Shown one piece after another: positions 1-12,145 of a stretch of DNA of 64,000 nucleotides. The stretch comes from Mesotaenium endlicherianum (Eukaryota > Streptophyta > Zygnematophyceae > Zygnematales > Mesotaeniaceae), in NCBI GenBank assembly GCA_009602735.1, contig WELA01002297.1, positions 813,875 through 877,874 of the forward strand, read 5' to 3'. Within the stretch, counting starts at the first letter, position 1; every line of letters starts with the position of its first letter. Both the position numbers and the translations under genes were made by a program. The notes beneath the pieces were generated by a model that was given only the letters and a program-made list of their open reading frames with translations, made no database searches and was not told where the DNA came from.

Positions 1-76
<76 letters not shown>
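1..76. repeat. (CT)n microsatellite
   Basis: Uninterrupted CT dinucleotide repeat at the window edge, followed by a GC-rich interruption and a second short CT run to about position 116. No gene content. Confidence 0.98.
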
Positions 77-78
<2 letters not shown>

Positions 79-275
79 CGCGCGCTTGCTCGCTTGCTTT
101 CTCTCTCTCTCTCTCTTGGAAGGTCATTGTTATCAATAAGCTTCTTGTTCTTTATATATGGGGCACCATACAGGAGAGTTAGCTTGAGGAAGGTGGAAAT
201 AACAAAGGTGGACTTTCTCACAGGCAAAGTCAGAAGGAAGAAACATCAAAGAAACGAATCATCCCAAGAAATTAT

Positions 276-993
276 TGAAATGAATCGGCCTACCAATAGG
301 CAATTAACAATTAATGAAGATCTTTATATCAGCGAGTAATTTTAATCGTACTTTCTGTTAACTGGTTAAACAGCAAAAGACAACACACTAGCAGTGGACA
401 ATACTCGCAAGTCGAATGCAAGTAAACTAGCATCAATAATGCAATCAGTAAACTCATACATAAGCAAGGCTAGAAGACAGTGCGTATCAATGGCTTCTCG
501 CCTTGGATTCAGATATCTCTCAGTAAGCTGTACAAGAGAGTTGGCCTCGTTTCCAAATGCCGAACTTGAGACAATGACCTAGCATATGTACATGGAATGA
601 GTCTATTGTTCAACAGCAAGTGCGATGGCACCGGCTACTCGGGAGTTAACCACGTTGGTAGGACCTCGCTTAACCAAATCCACCACAATCTTCCATCATC
701 GCGAATCGCCATCCATCCCAAGGATGTCATCTGGCCATTCATCTAGCATATCACACTTAGATGCATATCTAGGCAGTTCGCTGCTACCGAGTACGGAAGT
801 CAGCTGGCTGTCAAAGAATGTGTCAGCAAGCTGACCTAAGTTGACTGTAGCCTGCTGCTCTTGGCTGAGTCATTAAACAGGTAATTATATAAAGTCCAGC
901 AGATTGAATTTTAACTAAAGTTCATTAAGTTGAACTTATTTAACTATTACATAAAACTGAATATTATATTTATCAATATACTGATTCATTACA
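276..993 (-). mobile_element. Solo LTR, gypsy family A
   Basis: A 718-bp copy of the family A LTR in reverse orientation. It runs from TGAAATGAATC to GATTCATTACA, the inverted LTR ends seen in all family A copies. The flanking bases 271-275 and 994-998 are both ATTAT, a perfect 5-bp target-site duplication, and no internal element sequence is attached, so this is a solo LTR left by LTR-LTR recombination. The small ORFs seen here are LTR sequence and are not genes. Confidence 0.93.
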
Positions 994-1299
994 ATTATGG
1001 TCGGATCTAGAGCAAGACTCGTTAGGCAAGCAATTTTGTAAGCTCGCATGAACCTTCAGTAGCTACTGTTTGTTATGAGCTTTAGTTGTATTTTACTCAC
1101 AAGTTTGTAGTCCACTACAAGTATTGAACATGCAAGCAAAACTCATTTATGATGTGCACTCACAAGCGATAACGCATTTACAATCTGGCCATTGGAAGTA
1201 TCTCGATGCCGTTACAGGAAACTCTCTTATGTTTCACCGTCTTACCCAAGTACTATCTTAATTTTGACGACGCTAATTTCAGCCGAAGCTATCTTTCTC

Positions 1300-1695
1300 G
1301 TCCTAAGACCACTAAAATGACTCGGCGTAACAATAAGCAATATCCGCCTACTCGGAAGTTAACCTTGTCAGAAGGACATCGGCTAATAAAATCCACAGCC
1401 ATCTTCCATCATCCCATATTACCATCCGCCAGAGGCGTCATGTGGTTATTCATCTAGCATATCACAATTAGATGCATTACTAGGCAGTTTGCTAGTACCG
1501 CTTAAGGCGGTCAGTTGGCTGTCAAAGAATGTGTCACCAAACTGACTTCAATTGTATTCAGCCTGATACTATCGGCTGAGCCAATAAACTAAATACTACT
1601 AAAAGTCCAACAGACGAAATATTAACTAAACTTCAGCAGGTTGAACTTATATAACTATTACAATAAACTAAATCATTATACTAGTTATATTGAGT
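1300..1695 (-). mobile_element. Decayed family A-related LTR relic
   Basis: Diverged similarity to the central and 5' parts of the family A LTR (reverse orientation). The recognisable stretches around 1340-1420 and 1500-1530 correspond to 'ggagttaaccacgttggtagg' and 'ctgtcaaagaatgtgtca' in good copies. Ends and target duplication are no longer visible. Positions 994-1300 hold AT-rich sequence in which I see nothing. Confidence 0.6.
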
Positions 1696-1739
1696 TATTA
1701 CAAATCTCAAACCCATTGGCAAACCTTGCATATGTAAAG

Positions 1740-1960
1740 AAAATGAATTCACAACAGAATGCAATGGCATTGTCTACCCAAGAGTTCACCATGTTCGTAA
1801 GACCTTGGCTAACTAGATGCACAATCATCTTTCACGAATCTCTATCTGCCGAAAGCCACATCGGGTGAATCTTAAATATGACATGACATGATAGATGCGT
1901 GACTAGACTATTTGCTACTTTTGATGTAAGAAGAAAGGTTGATACATCTAATAGTAGATT
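1740..1960 (-). mobile_element. Second, more decayed LTR relic
   Basis: Weak similarity to the same LTR segment as the preceding relic ('gagttcacc..ttcgtaagacc..ggctaac', then 'catctttcacgaatc'). It suggests an older tandem or nested LTR. From 1960 to 2313 the sequence is AT-rich with nothing recognisable. Confidence 0.4.
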
Positions 1961-2313
1961 CATTCATAACAATCACTGAGCTTATTGAATTCCTACTTAG
2001 ACTCCTCAGTATCCGTGCTTACCAACATAACAACCAAGTTTGTCGACCTATTTCAACAACCAACCCAATACTCTACCCGATGCTCAAGCCAACTTGCGCA
2101 AGTGTCTACCTAATCAAGTATTAACAAAAATCTATGCATGCATAGAATATTTAGGCAACGTTTAAACTTCGCTGGTTTATGGAATTTCAAAATACTTAAT
2201 ATTGATCGCAACTCGAATCTTGGTCCATATAGCTAGTCCTCGCAATGCTGACTCTATATCATGGTTACATCAGCTGGAATCTTCTTATTTGTTCAAGGTA
2301 TATTCACTTTTTC

Positions 2314-3031
2314 TGTAATGAATCAATATATTGGTAGATATAATATTCATTTAAATACAATTTTTAATTAAGTTCAGCCTGTTGAACTTCAGTCAACATT
2401 CAGGCTGCTGGAATCTATATAATTATCAATTTAATGACTCAGCCAAGAGCAGCAGACTGAAGTCAACTTAAGTGAACTTGCTGACACATTCTTTGACAGC
2501 CAACTGACTTTCGTACTCGATAGCAACGAATTTCCTAGACATGCATCTACATGTGATAAGCTAGATGAATGGCCAAATGACATCCTTATGATGGATGGCG
2601 ATTCGGGATGATGGGAGATGGCGGTGGATTTGGTTACTCGAGGTCCTACCAACGAGGTTAACTCCCAGGTAGGCGGTGCCATTGCACTTGCCATTGAACA
2701 GTAAACTCATTCCATGTACATTTGCTAGGATTGCTCTCAAGTTCGGCATTCAAAAACGAGGCCAACTCTCTTGTACAGCGTACTAAAAGATATCTGAATC
2801 CAAGGCGAGAAGCCATTGATATGCACTGTCTTCTAGCCTTGCTTATGTATGCGTTCATTGATTGCATAATTGATGCTAGTTTACTTGCATTCGACTTGCG
2901 AGTATTGTCCACTGCTAGTGTGTTGTTTTTTGCTGTTTAATCAATTAACATAAAATACCATGAAGATTACTTGCTGATATAAAGATCCTCATTAATTGTT
3001 AATTGCCTATTTGGTAAGTCGATTCATTTTA
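2314..3031 (+). repeat. A1 5' LTR (family A)
   Basis: 718 bp from TGTAATGAATC to GATTCATTTTA, plus orientation, immediately followed by a primer-binding site and gag. The preceding 5 bp are TTTTC, matching the bases after the A1 3' LTR at 44391-44395. Confidence 0.88.
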
Positions 3032-3044
3032 GTGATATCGGAGC
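3032..3044 (+). other. A1 primer-binding site (mutated)
   Basis: GTGATATCGGAGC directly after the LTR. The good copies at 29907 and 50441 read GTGGTATCGGAGC. That is one base different from the usual initiator-Met tRNA site TGGTATCAGAGC, so A1 carries a further substitution. Confidence 0.75.
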
Positions 3045-3065
3045 TTTTATCACAGACTTGCTTGT

Positions 3066-4733
3066 ATGGTAAGGACAAGGTCTCAAACTAACAACTCCCG
3101 AAACATGGAGAACCAGGATAACGACAATGTCAAAAACCAGGCGGAAAACCATGTAGCGGGCACCCGTACCTATTCTGAAGCAGTGGCAAATACTGCAGCT
3201 AGAGAGGCTACAGATGAGGCAGCTGCTATTGCCGCAGTGGCAGCACAATAAGCTGAGGAGGAGGGAGTCAGATTAGAAGCCGAACAATTAGCAAAAGTTG
3301 CTACAGATGCAGAGAGGAGGGAAGGGAAGCCAGCGGACGAGCGCACTGCCGAAGAACTTATGGCAGCAAGGGCCAATGTTCTGACCCACCTCCTGCTGTA
3401 CAACTCAATGTACCTCTAGATCAAATTTGTGAACGGCTGAATGTGGCAGGAATTGCTGCTGCAAGATTAAGAGGAAATGTTGAGGACACTACTCAGCGAG
3501 TGGATGCCACTGCTGCTGCTGCATTTGCTAGACTTCCACCTCAAAGTGTAGATCTGGGAGCATTATTTGTGCAGATGCAATCGCAAATGGCGAGCATGTA
3601 TCAGTCCCAACAGGAGGACACAAGGATCATCATGACTTTGCTGCGTGACAGAGACCAACTGGATTCTCAAAACACTGGTGGTGGTGGCAGAGGGCCTAGT
3701 AAGCCTAAGCCAAAACCTCCCAAGGACTATAATCCTGAGAGAAACAAGAAGTCTGTCCTGTAATGAATCAGTATATTGGTTGATATAATATTCATTTAAA
3801 TATAATAGTTAAATAAGTTCAGCCTGCTGAACTTTAGTTAATATTGAGTCTGCTGGACTTTATTAAATAACCAATTTAATGACTCAGTCGAGAGCAGCAG
3901 GCTGAAGTCAACTTAGGTCAGCTTGCTGACACATTCTTTGACAGCCAGCTGACTTCCGTACTCGGTAGCAGCGAACTGCCTAGATACGCATCTAAGTGTG
4001 GTGTGCTAGATGAATGGCCAGATGACATCCTTCGGATGGATGGCGATTCGGGATGATGGGAGATGGCGGTGGATTTGGTTAACCGAGGTCCTACCAACGT
4101 GGTTAACTCCCGGGTAGGCGGTGCCATCGCACTGGCCGTTGAACAGTAAACTCATTCCATGTACATATGCTAGGTATTGCTCTCGAGTTCGGCATTTGGA
4201 AACGAGGCCAACTCTCTTGTACTGCTTACTGGGAGAGATATGAATCCAAGGCGAGAAGCCATTGATATGCACTGTCTCCTAGCCTTGCTTATGTGTGAGT
4301 TTACTGATTGCATTATTGATGCTAGTTTACTTCCATTTGATTTACGAGTATTGTCCACTGTTAGTGTGTTGTCTTTTTCTATTTAATCAATCAACAAAAA
4401 ATACCATAAAGATTACTCGCTGATATAAAGATCTTCATTAATTGTTAACCGCCTTTTTAGTAAGTCGATTCATTACATTACCTGATCAAGTTTCTCGCTG
4501 ATGTTGAGCAGTGGCTGGAGAACTACCCAGAACTGCAAGATTACGAGAAGGTCAGGCACACTGGTGCTCTACTGAAAGGCAGTGCAGCAGATTGGTGGCT
4601 GTATTGGAAAGGAGAGCGCAAGGATCAACAACTGGGTGACCCTACTTAGGTAGAGTTTGTCAAGAAGCTGCATGAGAAGTTTGATGTCATCAATCAACAG
4701 AAGGAAGCTGTTTATACAATGATCTCCTTGACA
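3066..4733 (+). pseudogene. A1 gag pseudogene
   Basis: The N-terminal MVRTRSQT start and Ala/Glu-rich coiled region match the intact family A gag at 29941. A CAA-to-TAA change stops translation at 3249, and small indels shift the frame before it resumes near 3443. A solo LTR (3759-4477) interrupts the homology. After the LTR the gag core continues (about 4478-4733, corresponding to the [11 protein letters not shown] region) and then stops abruptly at 'gatctccttgaca'. There the sequence becomes a family B LTR fragment. The zinc knuckle is lost. Confidence 0.88.
3759..4477 (+). mobile_element. Solo LTR, family A, nested in A1 gag
   Basis: 719-bp LTR from TGTAATGAATC to GATTCATTACA. It splits gag exactly where the intact copy reads 'atattacctgatc'. 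The right flank is TTACC and the left flank TGTCC, which aligns to the same gag bases with two substitutions, so this is a degraded target duplication and an old insertion. Confidence 0.85.
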
Positions 4734-5090
4734 GTGATTCTGCAATGTCTTTCTACGTTCTAGCTCTTGTTTATATACTTGCTACATAAGTGATTTTCTT
4801 GGAAGTTACATGTTGATGTGTTGGCACCCAACACATCCCAAAAATTGCCACCTCTTTCTAGAATAATGTACACATGTCCTTTTGACCTAAAAATGGCACA
4901 TTTGACTTTTGCCACATGGAGTTCTTCTAGGTCCTTCCTCTAACTGCGAAAATGCCTTAGAAGGTTCAAAGAACATGAACCAAGTCACTAGAGTATCTAT
5001 TTACACTTGTCTCCACACAATACTACTCCAAATATATTCAAAAGAAATAAAATATATGCAAATTAATGTATTATAACCCAAATCACTACA
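4734..5090 (-). mobile_element. Truncated family B LTR
   Basis: About 357 bp of the family B LTR in reverse orientation, ending at the canonical terminus 'aatcactaca'. About 145 bp are missing at the other end, where the LTR joins A1 gag directly. The bases after it (GGCTT) are host sequence. It contains the family's 10-bp palindrome (gatgtgttgg / ccaacacatc). Confidence 0.85.
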
Positions 5091-5875
5091 GGCTTTGTGA
5101 GGGGAAAATTGTCGAATCTCTTGCGAACCACAACACTGATTGTGATGTATATGCAGTATCATGTACCTGTTTGTGGTGTGCATGCGATCAGGAGCGACGC
5201 ATTGCGATGGGTCAAATTTGCTGCAGTGCAACCGCGAGCGATGTCTTGCGAGCTGCTGCATGTGCAAGCCGGACAAAAACACATTTTTCGTGCAATTAAT
5301 GGCGATCTCTCGCGAACAAATTGTACGAGCTAGGGTTGGCTAGAAGACATAAAGTGGAGTTACGCCCCCTAAAGTGGAGGTACGCCTTACCCTTACCTCC
5401 CTTTTGTCAGACGGACTCGGCCTGACAAAAACGAGTGGCCATGGCCGACCACGGCGAGGCTTGGCCTTAATTCGCCTCCTCTAGCACTCTATAGGCGTGT
5501 GAAGATGTCGCGAGTGTGGGCGCTCTCACAAGAGTGTGCTTTTTTTTTGAGACAAGCAATGGGAAGGTTGAGGGACGGGGCTGGGCAGGGGTGAGTACAT
5601 ACATGGCCGCCATGGCTGGAAGGATAGAAGAGGAGAGGCTCGAAGAGCAAGAGAGGATATGTTGCCAGCTTAGTCGAGTTGCGCGTACTTAGTTCTTTTA
5701 GGCGTCCTCTTTGTGGGTGGCAGACATGGTTGTGCAATTTTTAGTATGCGACGTCCAAGAACGCAGTCGACGGTTTTGTTTTCATCGCTCGGCTTGGTCG
5801 TTATTGCTCGCCTCGCGAAGGGCATTCTGTCGCCCCCTCATTAACTTTCAATTCTTCATCAGTTGACTTAAGAGA
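5091..5875. other. Gene-poor interval
   Basis: No convincing coding exon. Bases 5092-5118 resemble the end of the dispersed repeat described at 5876-6516 (TTTGTGAGGGGAAA). A plausible repeat or intergenic segment; short ORFs here lack any recognisable protein signature. Confidence 0.4.
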
Positions 5876-6516
5876 GTATGTGCGGTATATTATTGTCGTC
5901 AGTCAAGCGCCCCTCACGTGAATTTTGTAAGGGGGAAATTAGTAAGGGCCCTCGCTTGTGTGAGCGCTTGCCCGTGCGTGTTCGAAATTGCATGTCTACG
6001 ACGCGAAAGCGTTCCGTTGCGGTGACGCTTCTTCTTTGCGGCCGCCCTTTCGCGATTGCCATAAACTAGGACTTTGCCATAACTTATTCCCCTTTTTTGC
6101 TTTCAATTAGAGAGTGGGCTCTTAGGGCACTCTTCATGAGCGGCTATGGCGAGGAGAGGCGAGGCTCCTCCTCACCTGGGCCGCGAGGTAGCTCGTAATG
6201 GGGTTGTGGGGAAGGGCGCTCTTGCTTGTTAGAAGGGTTCGTGGGGTCGAAGGCTTGGGAGCGCACGCTGGTGGGCAGCCGTGGCCGCTTGTGGTTGCAG
6301 GCGGCCATGGCCGCCTGCTTGTTATGAGGGTGCTAGAGAGAGGGCGGGAAGGGTAAGGAGGAGGCATGGTGGAGGGAGGTTGACGTCGTTAGCGTCGACA
6401 TCGAGCGTCGACACAGACACGTTCGCGCTGTTTCGACTCTCAAAATTGTCGCGATCGTTTGGAGGGCGTTTGTGAGGGGAAATTGGTCGGTGCCCTCACA
6501 AACTTCGGTATTGATC
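5876..6516 (+). repeat. Dispersed repeat C, copy 1
   Basis: About 640 bp with clear, diverged similarity to 12146-12764 in the same orientation. Shared landmarks in order: 'attgtcgtcagt', 'gcgcccctca', 'gtgtgagcgct', 'gcgttcg', 'gccataacttattcc', 'gagcggc.atggcgagga', 'ggtagctcg', 'gagcgtcgaca', 'ttcgcgctgtttcgac'. Close to its end is an 11-bp perfect inverted repeat (6468-6478 GTTTGTGAGGG and 6493-6503 CCCTCACAAAC). The two copies flank the GT90 gene. Identity is unknown; a non-autonomous mobile element is possible. Confidence 0.75.
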
Positions 6517-6980
6517 GAGGTTGTGGAGAACGAGGCCTGTTTTGTGTTATGGGAGAGAATAGTTTGTTGACTACCGAGCTAGGGTACTCAGAATGAGGAA
6601 GCGAGTCTGTGAATAGCTCCGAGTATTTTGTATTTGTAGTCGTGCTACACACAAAATTTTACCGCTCTTATGGACATAATCTCATACGCGACGTCAAAGC
6701 CGGGCTAAGCATGCTGGCTTGGGGGGCTATGCGGATTATCATTAATATTTGCTTTCTTCACAAGTTTCATATGTGCAGTCAGACTAAGGCTACAAGCACC
6801 GAAAGAGTTAATAGATGGTACAATTGGAGCCCAAGGTCGAAATCTTCTGCCACCAATTTGTTGCTCAGCCGTTGGTGCACTGGTTAAATTTCTCATTCAT
6901 ATTTCTAGCTGATTGTGCTCAGCCTTACGATATCTCGCCTCAATGATTGAGTCAACAGAAAAGCACTTACCCGGCTGGTC

Positions 6981-9900
6981 ATGAATGCAGGCTCCAACAT
7001 TGCCTACGCCGATATCCGGTGTGAGAAGAGCTGCGAGGACACCTGCTATGAGCAGAAACAAAAAATCTGGTAATTTTAGCGTTCAGAAGCTTATGATGAC
7101 TCGTTTACTACATTATTTTGGTTCACATGTACTTTTAAAATGCCCTGCAAGTCTCACATAGTACGTCCAGGTGACTGGTCGGACTGTCCATTCGCGCCAT
7201 GTGAGCTGATGAATGATCCAGTCAAGCATGTGATTGCAAGACTTTCCTCCGTCAAGCACCAAATTACGTGGGCCTGGAGCAAGAGCTGTGCCAGTCGGAT
7301 TTTCTTGGTTTTCATATCCAGTCAAGGAGAACGTATCTGTCATAGGACCTGGCCAGACTCCTCTGCCTGCCAACCTTCTTGGCCGCTTCATGGGAGATGG
7401 AGATTTCGTTTGGGAGTTCGAACGGCAGGAGTCCGGAAACTACAGGTATCATATTAGTCAATGAACTGGGCTCCTGATTTCAGCTGCAGCATTTGTCAAA
7501 GATCTCACTCATACTTCGTCTTCATCGTCACACCGCATTTCTCAGTTGACCACTTATCCGGGGCATTTCTGCAGCATTTTGCATGACGGAGAGCTTTTTG
7601 CGACATACACCATGCATCCAGACACAAGCTTCTGCCCGGAGCTAATGGTCAATCTCGAGTCCCGGTACAGGTACGCCTTGCGTTCCTTCCCTGACAGGGC
7701 AATTTGTAAGAACCCTGGCTTTCTAGTTGAGACTTGCGAAGCTCAATGTCATGGCGGAAAGCGTGTGGACGTCTGACCTGCTGGTACAGTGACCAGTTCG
7801 AGTGCAGGTGGATCACTCAAGCAATGCTGTTGGGGGTTGTGCAGATGCAAAGCCGAGGACACAGACCGCATACGGCTGAGGACAGCTCGCTGGCAGGATG
7901 GGTCTGTCACTGAGGAGATGTACGACAGCATTGGAGCCCAGGTGACTCGCGCTGCCGTCGTTGCCACCTGCTCTGACGCTCTTGAAGCCCCTTCCGATTA
8001 GTGACACTGGCCCGGAGGACAGTGTCAGTATCGGGGGCTAAAGTCTCGTGGCAATGCATGCAGTCTGGCACAGGCCCCGTCCTCCGCTAGTGGGAGTTGC
8101 AACATGAAGTGGTGCTGCCCGGTTGTGCACTTGGCAGGGCAATTTCATGCACTACGCCATCATCAACAACACGCTGTATCGCCGCTTCCCGGCTCATAAC
8201 GTCCCCTACCACGAACTTCTGGAGAAAGTGCTGCTTGCGGTCCTGCGGAAGGTGAAGCTTCCTGACTCAGAGTTTGCTTTCAAAGGCTGTGATAACGGCA
8301 CAGCGTCTCTGAGGTGGGTCCATGGGGGTGCACAGACCCTCCCCACATGCAGCTCCTCGGGCAGCCCGCTTGCGCTGAATTGCAACAAGAGATCATGCGA
8401 CTGGCTGGCTTCCTGGCTGGTTGGCTGGGGTGCTAGAAGCCCTTTCAAGCAGTGTTGATGTCGGCGGGGGTACCCCCTCCCCATTCGTTTCGTCATTTCC
8501 AAGCCTCTGATTTTGTGCAGCTCTGACGGGCCACCGACGCTTGCATTCTCAACAAAGGAGGCTGACATCGACATCTTGATTCCGTCCGGTTACTTGATGT
8601 GGGACCTGATGAGCGGCAACTACGTCAGGGTAAGTGGGAAAAACCTCAATGGTGTGCGAGCCCCCCCCACTGCAGCTGCGGGAATTCCTCTGAGGAGTCT
8701 TTACCAGGAGTGTTGTGCTGTGCTGTGCCTGTCTGCGTGGCATAGTTGAGATATTGACCCCAAGGCTAACAGCGTGATGTGTCTGCTTGACTACTACTAT
8801 AGGGACTGAGGACGTCTTGGTCCTGTCGGTCATACAGTCTGTGAAAAGCTTGTCCTGTCTCACTATGACTCGCCTTTGGCTGGAGTGAAATGCCGTCTCG
8901 TAGCCTGAAGAAGTAGGCGTGGCTGCTATTGCCCTGTGCGGCCCCCAGCTGCCGCCGGTGCATGCGGAGAGGCCAGCTCGCCCATTGCAAGACGAGCTCG
9001 CACTGAGCTTGCTGCAGCTTGCACATTGGTCGGGGGAACCTGCCACTGTGCTCTTGAAGCCTCTGCCACATGTCTCATTCCTAGATGTGGGTTTGCATTG
9101 TGGATTTGGAGCTGCAGGGTGCCACGAGCCTGAAGCCCTGGACAGCCCGGAAATCCAAGTGCTACTTTGTCGGCACCAACACAGGCTACCTGCATGTCTC
9201 CAATCCCAGGCATCTGTGGCTCACTCCACGCTTCCGCGCGGCCATGCTGGCGAGGGATCACGAGGACATCCTGCAGGTCAAGGTCATGGTGGGCAACAAG
9301 AAAATGATCACAGACGTAAGCACGAGCTGTCAGCAGAGGGGACTAGCTGGGCCTGCTTGCACAGGGCTTGGCTTGCACAGGCATTTTGCTCTCCTGCCTG
9401 ATAATTCTGTTCCGTCGTTTCTTCACCTCCACCTGCGACAGGCGTCACATTCAGCGGGTCAACCGCTTTCCCATTGCCGCAGCAAGCTTCCAGCAGCTCC
9501 TGCTGGTCCTGGGAAGGGGGTAGCGGCGGTGAGACTGGGGGTCTCTCTTCTGCAGTGTGGTACCCTCCACCCCAGGCAGACGTTGACGTGCCAGACGTGG
9601 CCTGTGGAGGGCACACTTCTTTGTCCCATGCGCTCCATGGGCAAGACTGGGTACCTGGTGGTGATGTAAATCCACGGATCTGCTTTTGAAGCACCACAGC
9701 CGATCGGATGTCCGGGCTGCGTGCGTGATCTTTCACTCGGTTGACTGGCTCCACTCCAGCAGCATTCGGAGTTATTTGTTGCAGGGACCTCGTGAAGGCA
9801 CCTCCGCACCTTTGCCCGTAGCTCATAGGTGCCCCACAGGGCACTGCGCTTCAGCATCCATAGGTGGACCTGCGACACTGAGCAACTTTCTGCGACCCGA

Positions 9901-11213
9901 GGAGGACTTGACCAAGGGGGTTAACCGGTCGTGTCTCTGAGCGGTGCAGGAGGCTGAAGTTGCAGCCCACAAGCTGAACCTGACGATATGATATTTCCCA
10001 TCCCGTGCGCCGGAGCACAAGTGCCTCGTTCATATCGATGGGAACGCGGCCTCGTGGCGGATGGGGAGCGAGATGACGGAGGGCCACGTGATTCTGAAGC
10101 AGAAGTCGCCTTACGCCGAGCACTTCTACGACCTCCTGGAGCCGTGTGTCCACTTTCTTGAGGTGAGCCCTGCACCCGCTGGCACGTGGGATGCCGGGAC
10201 AAGCTGGTGCTCAGGGGTGCAGGTGCTAGTGTCTGAATATCTTATATCAGTTGGGAAAGCTGGACCCTTACTGTATCGTAGTGCCTGCTTCTTTTGCCCT
10301 CCCTCGTCTCCTGCATGAGGTGGCTGCTAGAGAGGGGGTTCTATTGTTCTGGTTTTCCTGTATTCACATCAGGCACCAACAGGTTTCTTCAGTAGGCTGT
10401 TCAGGCAGTATCTGGCTTGAGGTAAGCTGATTACCACGTGGTGAGTTCTGCTCTCATTGTGTTGGTGTCAGGACCTGTTGTTTCACCTCCTCGTCACCTC
10501 TTCATCCATGCCCCCCATGCAAAGAACATTCCAATGCAGGTCGTCGCACTCACGCTGAGATTTGAGCTTCAGGCCTGAAGCTGTACACGAGTTGCAGACT
10601 GGTGTTAGACGTGAAAGACCGCGGCATGGCCCTTGCCTCTGCCGATGTTAGTGGATAGTGGTCATTGGAAAGTGCAATCAAATAATTCGTCAAATATTCT
10701 GAGCTGCCCTGGGGCCTGAGATAGCATCCTGTTGCAAAATTGTAACATGCAAAGTGCCTTGGGAATTTGTTACCAGATGGAGCATTATATGGGAGATCTC
10801 GTCGCCAAATCTAAGTGGGCGCTTACACATGAGACGGTGTCGAGGGAGATAAGGGATTCAGCCTTCAGCTTCGCAATGTCGGTATGTCTTTCATACTGCC
10901 CATCTCGCTCTTTTTGGGCCACAGTGCTAGCTTCGCTGAAATTGACAAGCTATTCATCGTGGATGCGTACCAAACGTCTCTGTGGCATAGACGGTTGTGT
11001 GTTCACGAAGTATTGACGATTTGTTTGGGGATGGGTGGGGCTCATTGTGCCTTGCAGAGGCTCGTGGAGGAGGAGTTGATGTGTTACATGGCATACTTGA
11101 TGAATGCACTCAGTAAAACTTCAGCTTCTCCGGTGAGATTGAGGGAAAATATGACATTTGTGCCCGATGAAGGGATAGCCTCGGCACCCGCTTGTATTGA
11201 TATGGATATTTGA
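6981..11213 (+). CDS. GT90 (CAP10-like) protein glycosyltransferase, multi-exon
   Basis: Spliced gene with the GT90/POGLUT fold. Well-supported exons, all GT-AG and in phase: 7845-7941 (WQDGSVTEEMYDSIGAQ), 8138-8313 (LLAVLRKVKLPDSEFAF), 8521-8629 (DIDILIPSGYLMWD), 9118-9315 (PWTARKSKCYFVGTNTG), 10016-10162 (HKCLVHIDGNAASWRM, then VILKQKSPYAEHFY), 10777-10881 (MGDLVAKSKWALTHE) and 11058-11213 with the stop. The H-K-x-L-x-x-I-D-G-N-x-A-S-W-R block and K-Q-x-S-x-Y-x-E-H-F are family hallmarks for nucleotide-sugar binding. Upstream exons near 6981-7069 (Cys-rich), 7322-7445 (possibly filamin-like, DGDFVWEFERQESGNYR) and 7575-7670 are plausible; the first boundaries are not resolved. An exon between 9316 and 10015 may be missing. 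No retention signal is visible. Family members transfer glucose or xylose to proteins in the secretory pathway; the substrate here is unknown. Confidence 0.82.
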
Positions 11214-11609
11214 AGCCGGTGGTGATGTAGGCACTAAGAATTTTGTGCGTACAAGCAAATTGTGCGAGTACTTTTCCCGATACTCTTACTGCACTGTGTG
11301 GATCCTCTTGCTCGTGAATAAAGTGATGCATTGTGGGACACAACGAGGTGCACGAGCTCACAGACTGTTAACTACTTATTTTATAGAAATTGATATGTAG
11401 CTGATTATATTTAGATACTTATGAGGGGGGCCGTCATGCAGCCAGCATTGACTGCCAACTCAATGGGGAAAGATACAATAATTGACTGCAAAGCAATGCA
11501 ATCCACCATGGAGCGGAGGAAGAAATTTCTGCCTTGCCATGATATTTATTAGTTTGTATGCGTACATACTTGCAACGTGTTTATCCTTCCATCAAGTGTG
11601 CAAAGCCGA

Positions 11610-11760
11610 CTATGGCTGCCCAGGACAGCTGCATCATGGCATTCTAAATGAATGCATTTAATTGAATTTCAGCCTCTAGTGATGGGAAATGTGACATGTG
11701 CCCAACGAAGGGATAGCCTCAGCATCCCCTTGCTATTGGTGATATAGGCCTATTTTTTTT
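11610..11760 (+). pseudogene. Decayed duplicate of the GT90 last exon
   Basis: The block reads like 11085-11235 with substitutions and small indels ('catggcat.ct..atgaatgca', then 'gggaaa.tgtgacat.tgtgccc', then 'gaagggatagcctc.gca'). A stop codon replaces the tyrosine codon of the parental ACATGGCATAC. It looks like a tandem partial duplication of the gene's 3' end, now non-functional. The rest of 11214-12145 shows nothing else. Confidence 0.7.
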
Positions 11761-12145
11761 TACGTTGAAGAACAAGATCGCACAATGCTTCCTGCAGAGC
11801 GTAGTCATAACATTTCGATGCACCATAAGACACCACGAAGTGCTAATCCAAGCTTAAAAATTGGACCCTTCGTCATGCACATGCTCCTGGAGGAATCATG
11901 CAGCTAGCCTTGAGTACCTTCACCACTTTTTTGTAAATTTGCTTCAAGTGCGTGCTGTGAACCCAAGATTTTGTGCAATGCAGTTGCCCTCTCTTAAATT
12001 TGAATTTTTAATAAAGACGAAAGGGTTGAAATGGCTAGCAAAAGCAACTTGTCTTGCTGCAATGAATGGTACTTTTGTTGGCTAGCACGACCACTTGCCA
12101 CATACTTTTAACAAAGTTTGAGAGGACAAGTGCACGACAGCACTA

